A stretch of 28,344 nucleotides of DNA from JBCAWW01 sp039024315 (lineage in GTDB: Bacteria > Bacteroidota > Bacteroidia > J057): the NCBI GenBank assembly GCA_039024315.1, contig JBCCQN010000105.1, positions 1-28,344 of the forward strand, written 5' to 3'. Position 1 is the stretch's first letter. Each line of letters starts with the position of its first letter. The position numbers and the translations under genes were made by a program. Below are positions 23,255-28,344 of this stretch, in pieces. The notes beneath the pieces were generated by a model. It worked only from the letters and a program-made list of their open reading frames with translations, made no database searches and was not told the DNA's origin.

Positions 23255-23812
23255 ATGGCAAAAAAGAAACCCACAACTAGCTCAGAGAATGAGGAGTCCC
23301 TAGAAATTGAAAAATACCTCTGGACAGATATCAAAGAAGGAGACCATTACGCTAAAAAGCCAGAGCAATACTACGACCATCTCTTTGAGCAATACAAGAT
23401 GTTTGTTGAAATGGCCGACAGAATTAGTGCGAGGAGAAGTAATGCCAATGTATTTTTTTTGACCATCAATAGCTCAATCATCACCTTCATCAGTTTTTAC
23501 ATCAAAGAGATAAAAAAAATAGATGAGCCCGAGTTCCTCATTTTTCCTTTTATCGGGGTATTGATGATCTGCTTGGTCTGGTCGGCGATCATTCAATCCT
23601 ACAAAAGTCTTAATTCTGGTAAATTTCAGGTTATCCGGCTCATGTCGGCCAAGTTACCTGCTACCCCATACCAAGCTGAGTGGATCGCATTGGGGGAAGG
23701 CAATGACAAACGCAAGTACTTTCCTCTTACCCAAATTGAGCAGTGGGTGCCCGCCATCTTTGCTTTCCTTTATATCGTCTTATTTACCTACAGCAAAATA
23801 AAAGGGGGCTGA
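23255..23812 (+). CDS. RipA-like integral membrane protein
   Basis: 185 residues. A charged cytosolic N-terminal region (1-~60) leads into DRISARRSNANVFFLTINSSIITF, a motif I associate with the RipA family of octameric membrane proteins and with SLATT-like membrane effectors (recalled, not searched). Three hydrophobic segments are at about 66-84, 95-113 and 164-180. A conserved-looking segment after the second, SYKSLNSGKFQVI and PATPYQAEWIALG, also fits RipA-like proteins. The function of the family is poorly known; some SLATT relatives are toxic pore effectors in conflict systems, but no nucleotide-sensing partner is next to this gene. It starts 179 bases from the divergent PPK2 gene and is followed by the candidate small RNA and terminator. 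Confidence 0.72.
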   Translation: MAKKKPTTSSENEESLEIEKYLWTDIKEGDHYAKKPEQYYDHLFEQYKMFVEMADRISARRSNANVFFLTINSSIITFISFYIKEIKKIDEPEFLIFPFIGVLMICLVWSAIIQSYKSLNSGKFQVIRLMSAKLPATPYQAEWIALGEGNDKRKYFPLTQIEQWVPAIFAFLYIVLFTYSKIKGG

Positions 23813-23844
23813 GAAGCTAAAAAAGGCGATTTTTAAAAAAAATT

Positions 23845-23957
23845 GAAAGACACTCAAACAATTTTAAACCAAAGCTAGTTAGAAGAACATATTAATTAGC
23901 AATAGTAGTAGTGTGTCTTTCATAGGAATGACGACCCCCGGTAGTGCGGGGGTTTTT
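23845..23957 (+). ncRNA. Candidate structured small RNA ending in a strong terminator
   Basis: GAAAGACAC (23845-23853) pairs perfectly with GTGTCTTTC (23913-23921). Nested inside, GCTAGTTA (23874-23881) pairs with TAATTAGC (23893-23900) with one G:U. Twelve bases further on is a textbook terminator hairpin. No open reading frame of note lies inside. It could instead be the folded 3' end of the upstream membrane-protein mRNA. Confidence 0.4.
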
Positions 23958-23958
23958 T
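23934..23958 (+). terminator. Rho-independent terminator
   Basis: ACCCCCG (23934-23940) pairs with CGGGGGT (23947-23953), loop GTAGTG, followed by a run of T. It ends the membrane-protein transcript or the candidate small RNA. Confidence 0.92.
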
Positions 23959-23959
23959 C

Positions 23960-23992
23960 TTTGGGCGAGATTTCAGAATTTTTGTATTTTGG
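23960..23992 (+). promoter_or_regulatory. Probable promoter of the Ogt-type gene
   Basis: TTTG (23960-23963), 21 bases, then TATTTTGG (23985-23992), one base away from TAnnTTTG. It immediately follows the terminator and precedes the ATG at 24022 by 29 bases, supporting that start over an upstream GTG. Confidence 0.5.
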
Positions 23993-24021
23993 ATGTAACA
24001 TTAGCGGAAAGAACACTCAAT

Positions 24022-24513
24022 ATGAATCTTGTCGGTAAAACCTATTTTGATTCCCCCCAAGGTGCCTTAGAGATCACCACCTCTGAACAAGGAATTCTTT
24101 CTGTAAAATTTATTGACTATCCGACTTACGAGATCAATCCTACCCATGATCACCTTCTGCAATGCATAGAGCAGTTAGAAGAATATTTTGCTGGAAAACG
24201 CACCAAATTCACGGTTTTCCTAGATTTTAAAGGGACTGATTTTCAGCTTAAGGTCTGGCGCGCATTGATGGAGATCCCCCTTGGCAAAACCGAATCCTAT
24301 CTCCAAATCGCCAAAAAAGTTAAATCCCCCAATGCGATTCGAGCGGTGGGCAGCGCCTGTGGAAAAAACCAGCATCTGCTTTTAGTTCCCTGCCATCGAG
24401 TGATCGGCAGCGATGGTAAGCTTACTGGTTATGCCGGTGGTATAAAACGCAAACGTTGGCTGCTCAATTATGAGTGGGGTGTCCTCCACGGGAGACAAGC
24501 GGAACTTTTTTAG
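24022..24513 (+). CDS. ogt: Methylated-DNA--protein-cysteine methyltransferase (Ogt/MGMT)
   Basis: 163 residues from the ATG at 24022; an upstream in-frame GTG would place the promoter and terminator tail inside the protein. The active-site signature PCHRVIG has Cys124 as methyl acceptor. It is preceded by FQLKVWRALMEIPLGKTESYLQIA and VGSACGKN, and followed by LTGYAGGIKRKRWLLNYE, all standard for the family. It removes O6-alkylguanine and O4-alkylthymine damage by transferring the alkyl group to itself, a one-use reaction. There is no fused AdaA transcription domain. The gene converges with the decarboxylase gene and the stop codons overlap by 4 bases. Confidence 0.95.
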   Translation: MNLVGKTYFDSPQGALEITTSEQGILSVKFIDYPTYEINPTHDHLLQCIEQLEEYFAGKRTKFTVFLDFKGTDFQLKVWRALMEIPLGKTESYLQIAKKVKSPNAIRAVGSACGKNQHLLLVPCHRVIGSDGKLTGYAGGIKRKRWLLNYEWGVLHGRQAELF

Positions 24514-25946
24514 CCAAGCAGGCTGTTCGCGATTCTTCTTATCTCTTCCATTAAGGCCTCAAGATCGCTAATCTCAGTAAAGGGATTCATCAGCGCGGTC
24601 CTCAGATATACTTTCCCCTTTAGTTCGGTTTGCACAATATAAAACCTGCCTTCGTCTCTTAAGCGCGCTCTAATGGCTCGATTTAGCTCATTCTGATTAC
24701 TAGCCGAGGAGGAACAATAACGAAAGCAAACGATATTGCAAGCAGGTTTGACCAACAGCTCAAAGTCATCGGCTGAGGCTAAACGTTCACCGAAGGTGTG
24801 GCCCAAAGCAAACATCTGATCGACATAGGTCCCGACCAATTCAAACCCATAAGTCCGATGCAAAAGAAAAGGAGCCAAACTCATCATATGCTTGGTACAC
24901 TCAAAAGTCCTCTTGCCTAGGTTATACCATTCTTGATCGCTAGGATCCTCCCACAAATAAGCTGCTTTTTGGGAGAATGTTTGATAGGAGTCCTTCGCAT
25001 CTTTAAATAACAAAGCGGTACAAAGGGCGGGACAAAGCGCCATTTTATGAAAATCCATTAGCACTGAGTCGGCTTTTTCAATTCCCCTTAGCAGGGAACG
25101 ATTTTCTGGCGCAAATATAGCGGGGCCACCATGTGCAGCATCTACGTGAAACCAGAGGTTTTCTGCTTCGCAGAACGCTCCGATCGCATCTAAAGGATCA
25201 AAAGAACCCGTAGCCGTACTGCAAGCACTACCCACTACTCCGATGACTCTGAGACCTTGCTGGCGAGCGTGATCAAGAGCCGGCGCTAAAAGATCCGCCC
25301 GCAAACGATAAGCCTCATCCACTGGGATTTTGACGATCCCCCTTTCCCCCCAACCCATGATTTTTATGGCTCTTTGCACACTGTAATGGGCCTCCTCAGA
25401 GACCATAATCGCCAATCTTTCTCCTGGCAGATAGCCATCCTCCCAAATATCATGTTCACTCTGCACTTGACGCGCCGCCAATAGAGCCGTGAGGTTGGCC
25501 AAAGTCCCCCCAGAGGTCATGATTCCGCTATACCCTTCTGAGTACCCAATAGCAGCCGCGACCTCTTCTAAAACCTCTCTTTCCATGATCGTACCGGCCA
25601 TCCCCATCTCATAGACTCCCATGCCATTGTTGAGTAATTGACTCATCAAACCGGCCAAGGCAGTCAAAGGCAATACTGGTGCAATCTGATGCCCCATATA
25701 ACGCGGATGATGCAGTCGGATGCTCTGATCCTCAATCTGTTGCAACAACTGGACGGGATCATCGACCAGAGCCTGAATACCCTTTTGCCAAAAGGCGTTT
25801 GCCGTTTGCCAAGCGAGCACCTCATCGGTATCCCTATTCAAAGATTTTTGCACATTTGGCGCCAGTTGAGCGATTAGATGATGAGCGCGTTTGGCAAACT
25901 CATCCATATCATAGGCTTGTCTTAAAGGATCAAGATTGCGGGACAT
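24510..25946 (-). CDS. PLP-dependent group II decarboxylase family protein
   Basis: 478 residues from the ATG giving MSRNLDPLRQ; a possible longer form (plus 19) would overlap the mtnA promoter. The fold-type I PLP set is complete: TSGGTLANLTALLAAR (SGGT at 145-148), SEEAHYSVQRA with the ring-stacking His187, FHVDAAHGG with Asp269, and DFHK with the Schiff-base Lys301. This is the aromatic-amino-acid/glutamate/diaminobutyrate decarboxylase group. The substrate is not clear. Its promoter region is shared with mtnA, with which it is divergent, so a link to methionine-derived amine metabolism is possible but unproven. Three GCGTT-type copies (24783, 25085, 25163) fall within this gene; the last encodes AFCEAE just before the HVDAAHGG motif. 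Confidence 0.88.
   Translation of the reverse strand: MSRNLDPLRQAYDMDEFAKRAHHLIAQLAPNVQKSLNRDTDEVLAWQTANAFWQKGIQALVDDPVQLLQQIEDQSIRLHHPRYMGHQIAPVLPLTALAGLMSQLLNNGMGVYEMGMAGTIMEREVLEEVAAAIGYSEGYSGIMTSGGTLANLTALLAARQVQSEHDIWEDGYLPGERLAIMVSEEAHYSVQRAIKIMGWGERGIVKIPVDEAYRLRADLLAPALDHARQQGLRVIGVVGSACSTATGSFDPLDAIGAFCEAENLWFHVDAAHGGPAIFAPENRSLLRGIEKADSVLMDFHKMALCPALCTALLFKDAKDSYQTFSQKAAYLWEDPSDQEWYNLGKRTFECTKHMMSLAPFLLHRTYGFELVGTYVDQMFALGHTFGERLASADDFELLVKPACNIVCFRYCSSSASNQNELNRAIRARLRDEGRFYIVQTELKGKVYLRTALMNPFTEISDLEALMEEIRRIANSLLG
24783..24798 (+). repeat. GCGTT-hairpin element, ACGTT head variant
   Basis: ACGTT, then CACC, loop GAA, GGTG. It is antisense in the decarboxylase gene (H-T-F-G-E-R). 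Confidence 0.45.
25085..25101 (-). repeat. GCGTT-hairpin element, four-base loop variant
   Basis: On the minus strand: TCGTT, CCCT, loop GCTA, AGGG. A divergent member, less certain than the others. Confidence 0.35.
25163..25178 (-). repeat. GCGTT-hairpin element
   Basis: On the minus strand: GCGTT, CTGC, loop GAA, GCAG, in frame as A-F-C-E-A-E of the decarboxylase. Identical to the intergenic copy at 14855 including four further A/G bases. Confidence 0.65.
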
Positions 25947-25959
25947 AATATTTCCTTTG

Positions 25960-25990
25960 TTTGGCACAAATTTAATGGGATTTAGTTTTG
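25960..25990 (+). promoter_or_regulatory. Bacteroidota-type promoter of mtnA
   Basis: TTTG (25960-25963), 19 bases, TAGTTTTG (25983-25990): an exact match to both consensus elements and spacing. Transcription should start near 25996-25998. Confidence 0.7.
25967..25974 (-). promoter_or_regulatory. Possible -7 element of the decarboxylase gene
   Basis: On the minus strand TAAATTTG, 20 bases before the ATG at 25946. It lies inside the spacer of the mtnA promoter. I see no clear -33 box at the right distance, so this is tentative. Confidence 0.4.
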
Positions 25991-26005
25991 TAAATTCAGG
26001 CATTC

Positions 26006-27136
26006 ATGCAAAAATCCTTTATGCCCCACACAATTCCTCGACGTAGTATCTGGCTGCACCCTCAAGCTCCTCAGACGGTTCAAATTATCGATCAGCGTAG
26101 TCTGCCACATTTGGTAAAAATAGTGGATATCAAAAGTAGCGATGAAGCGGCTAGGGCTATCCAAGAAATGTGGGTAAGGGGGGCACCTTTGATCGGAGCA
26201 ATGGCTGGCTTTGGATACTGGTTAGCGGTTTGTGAGGCCAAAAAGCATGATCAAGCAGACCATTATTTAAAAAGGCAACTTGATGCTCTAGCCAAAACGA
26301 GACCTACCGCAGTAAACTTACAGTGGGCCCTAGATTTACAGATAGCACGGGCGGTGGGTTTGGACTCCTTCGGAGAACGCCAAGTCAAAGCCTTAGAAAC
26401 GGCTAAAGAGATCGTCGAACAAGAAGTAAAAATCAGTAACGACATCGGAGAATGGGGCCTACCTTTGATAGAGACTTTATACCAGAAACATCAACGGCCG
26501 ATCAACATTTTGACCCACTGCAATGCCGGTCGTATGGCGACGATTGAGTGGGGTACAGCCACAGCTCCCATCTACAAAGCTCATCAAGCCGGCATTCCCC
26601 TACACATTTGGGTAGACGAAACCCGTCCTCGTAATCAAGGAGCCCGAATTACGGCTTGGGAATTGGGCGTTGCGGGAATCGCTCATACTATCATAGCCGA
26701 TAATACCGGAGGTCATTTGATGCAACATGGCAAAGTGGATATGTGTATAGTCGGCACCGACCGCACCACACGTAAAGGTGATGTAGCCAACAAGATTGGT
26801 ACTTATCTCAAAGCACTTGCAGCTTGGGACAATCAAGTTCCCTTTTACGTAGCCCTCCCCTCTTCTACCATTGATTGGGGCCTGGCTAACGGTCTCCACG
26901 AAATCCCCATAGAAGAAAGAGGTAGTGAGGAGATTCGCTACATCCAAGGCTGGTCGGAAGAAACACAAGCCATAGCTAAAGTAAGACTTACGCCAGCAGA
27001 TAGCCCAGCCCTCAATTATGGTTTTGATGTAACCCCAGCAAAATATGTAAGCGGCTTACTTACAGAAAGGGGACTATGCGCAGCAAGTGAAAAGGGACTA
27101 CTTTCTCTTTTTCCTGAGCAAAAATTGAAGCAATAA
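26006..27136 (+). CDS. mtnA: S-methyl-5-thioribose-1-phosphate isomerase
   Basis: 376 residues from ATG 26006; ATG 26021 is an alternative that leaves a more normal leader after the predicted promoter. MtnA features: VRGAPLIGAMAGFGYWLA near the N terminus, THCNAGRMATIEWGTA with catalytic Cys172, WVDETRPRNQGARITAWEL, and GTDRTTRKGDVANKIGTY with catalytic Asp252. The 80-residue spacing of Cys and Asp equals that of the B. subtilis enzyme. The usual GADR reads GTDR. It converts methylthioribose-1-phosphate to the ribulose form in methionine salvage. The stop codon overlaps the next start by one base (TAATG), so translation is probably coupled. Confidence 0.95.
   Translation: MQKSFMPHTIPRRSIWLHPQAPQTVQIIDQRSLPHLVKIVDIKSSDEAARAIQEMWVRGAPLIGAMAGFGYWLAVCEAKKHDQADHYLKRQLDALAKTRPTAVNLQWALDLQIARAVGLDSFGERQVKALETAKEIVEQEVKISNDIGEWGLPLIETLYQKHQRPINILTHCNAGRMATIEWGTATAPIYKAHQAGIPLHIWVDETRPRNQGARITAWELGVAGIAHTIIADNTGGHLMQHGKVDMCIVGTDRTTRKGDVANKIGTYLKALAAWDNQVPFYVALPSSTIDWGLANGLHEIPIEERGSEEIRYIQGWSEETQAIAKVRLTPADSPALNYGFDVTPAKYVSGLLTERGLCAASEKGLLSLFPEQKLKQ
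26365..26380 (-). repeat. GCGTT-hairpin element
   Basis: On the minus strand: GCGTT, CTCC, loop GAA, GGAG. It is antisense in mtnA (D-S-F-G-E-R). Confidence 0.55.
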
Positions 27137-27747
27137 TGGAGGAAGGTTACATAAAGTTTCAACTTCATTGGGAAAACCGAGATCTAGGCTCGGATTTGAA
27201 GCTAGACGCATTGCAGCAAAATCGTCAGCTGATGTATCAGAATGGCCTGATTGGATGGGATGAGCAACTGAAAGTCGGCTTTGGCAATATCAGTCAGCGA
27301 TATCAAGCTAAAACCACGAAATTTATCATCTCAGGCACCCAAACTGGAGAGCTGGACCAACTAGATCAGCGCCATTTTTGCCTCGTTACTAGTTTTGATA
27401 TCCCTTCTAATCAATTATGGTGTCAAGGTCCCATCAAAGCATCTTCTGAATCGATGACCCATGCAGCGGTTTACACTTTGGAGAAGCAATATCAAGCGGT
27501 GATCCATATTCATCATCCGAAGATGTGGGAACATTACTATGATATTTTGCCAACTACCGATCCCGGCATCAAATATGGCACCCCAGAAATGGCTCATGCG
27601 ATTATTTCCCTAGCTCAAAAGGGGTTTCAATCGACTAATCCTCTCGTGATTATGGGCGGTCATCAAGATGGCATTTTGGCTTTTGGCGTCAATTTGGAGA
27701 GTGTCGCAGTAAGTATTCTCACCCATTTCGAAGCTTTTTCGAGGTAA
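27136..27747 (+). CDS. Class II aldolase/adducin family protein, probable methylthioribulose-1-phosphate dehydratase (MtnB-like)
   Basis: 203 residues. The class II aldolase zinc site is intact: VIHIHH with His124 and His126, and GGHQDG with His176; the catalytic-type Glu105 is in KASSESMTHAAVY. Further family landmarks are GNISQRY and IISGTQTGELDQL. MtnB uses this fold and zinc site to dehydrate methylthioribulose-1-phosphate, the step after MtnA. The one-base overlap with mtnA strongly supports that role, but sequence similarity to classic MtnB is modest and other sugar-phosphate aldolases share these motifs, so the symbol is withheld. No mtnC/mtnD genes follow here. Confidence 0.82.
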   Translation: MEEGYIKFQLHWENRDLGSDLKLDALQQNRQLMYQNGLIGWDEQLKVGFGNISQRYQAKTTKFIISGTQTGELDQLDQRHFCLVTSFDIPSNQLWCQGPIKASSESMTHAAVYTLEKQYQAVIHIHHPKMWEHYYDILPTTDPGIKYGTPEMAHAIISLAQKGFQSTNPLVIMGGHQDGILAFGVNLESVAVSILTHFEAFSR

Positions 27748-27817
27748 GAGGCAATTAAAGATTGTATTTACATTCAAATTGAGAGTTAATAGCTTGGTGC
27801 CTGTGTATCACGGTCTT

Positions 27818-28344
27818 ATGAAGCGATTTTTCTTCTCCCTTTTTGTTCTTGCCCTCACTTCCCAAATTTCTTTTGGGCAAGAAAAACCCTTCATTTTTGA
27901 ATCCTACTTTTTGGAGGATGGTCTGGCCTCTGAGATGGTGTATAGTCTCGCCGAAGATCAGAGTGGATTGCTCTGGGTTGGTACAGCCAATGGCCTCAAT
28001 CGATTCGATGGATCTACCTTCAAAAAAATGTATGGAAAGCAAAATGGTTTTGAAAATGGGACTACCCTCAATCACCAAATCATTAAGTGTCTGTTAACTG
28101 ATAAGGCCGGCAATCTTTGGGTAGGTACGCAAGGCGGTGGCTTAAATCGCATTGATCATCAAACCGAAGAGATAAGCTACTATTTGCACCATCCCGATAG
28201 CAATAATGTGATTAATCACAATGAAATTTTGGCACTCTCTCAGGATTCGAGTGGTAATATCTGGGTAGGGACCGAGGATGGTTTAGCGATTATTGCCGCA
28301 GAAAGCGGTAAGATTTACAATTACTTTGAGGATAAACAATCTCC
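27818..28344 (+). CDS. Two-component regulator propeller protein (3' end beyond window)
   Basis: The frame is open from ATG 27818 to the last base (175 complete codons). A signal peptide (MKRFFFSLFVLALTSQISFG) leads to periplasmic propeller blades of the Reg_prop type: LLWVGTANGLNRFDGSTF, NLWVGTQGGGLNRID and NIWVGTEDGLAII, each preceded by a D-xSG-x(1-2) turn. In Bacteroidota such N termini usually belong to hybrid two-component sensors or to sensors with a Y_Y_Y domain and a LuxR or histidine-kinase C terminus, often sensing polysaccharides. Which type this is cannot be told because the C-terminal part is missing. Confidence 0.88.
   Translation, partial: MKRFFFSLFVLALTSQISFGQEKPFIFESYFLEDGLASEMVYSLAEDQSGLLWVGTANGLNRFDGSTFKKMYGKQNGFENGTTLNHQIIKCLLTDKAGNLWVGTQGGGLNRIDHQTEEISYYLHHPDSNNVINHNEILALSQDSSGNIWVGTEDGLAIIAAESGKIYNYFEDKQS

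Overview
The window looks like a chromosomal segment of a Bacteroidota bacterium, most likely of the Saprospiria/Lewinella type (inference). The support is type IX secretion (T9SS) C-terminal sorting domains on several secreted proteins, promoters of the Bacteroidota form (TTG or TTTG, about 19-21 bases, TAnnTTTG), weak Shine-Dalgarno sequences, and large calcium-binding (thrombospondin type 3-like) surface proteins. I see no rRNA, tRNA, CRISPR array, prophage or transposase gene.

Layout. 1-1773: end of an S74 (intramolecular chaperone) fibre-type protein followed 3 bases later by a T9SS-sorted protein. 1864-6828: a membrane-anchored TPR-CHAT protein followed by recG. 7152-8855 (-): a PL6-family polysaccharide lyase. 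9095-11142 (-): a secreted protein of unknown function and a thioredoxin-fold/TPR protein. 11227-13410 (-): a secreted 553-aa protein and a small P-loop kinase-like protein. 13528-14832: a DNA photolyase. 14949-20606 (-): two tandem paralogous T9SS proteins. 20930-22186: rpsP and rimM, with a strong terminator between them. 22189-23076 (-): PPK2 polyphosphate kinase. 23255-23812: a RipA-like membrane protein. 23845-23953: a candidate structured RNA. 24022-24513: an Ogt/MGMT-type DNA repair protein. 24510-25946 (-): a PLP-dependent decarboxylase, divergent from 26006-27747, mtnA and an overlapping class II aldolase-family gene (probable methionine salvage pair). 27818-end: start of a two-component regulator propeller protein cut by the window edge.

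How genes work together. The clearest functional units are ribosome biogenesis (S16 plus the RimM assembly factor) and methionine salvage (MtnA plus an MtnB-like dehydratase). DNA repair is represented by recG, photolyase and Ogt, which are dispersed. Secreted or surface proteins account for roughly half of the coding sequence.

The most unusual signal is not a gene. A short element, GCGTT followed at once by a 4-bp hairpin that opens with a C:G pair and usually has a GAA-like triloop, recurs through the window in intergenic DNA and inside at least nine different genes, on both strands and in all reading frames. The stem bases vary while complementarity is kept. By hand count 13 of 17 GCGTTC hexamers (both strands) are followed directly by such a hairpin. 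Several intergenic regions also carry larger inverted repeats, including a 70-base cloverleaf-foldable segment at 8971-9040 that contains one of these elements as an arm.
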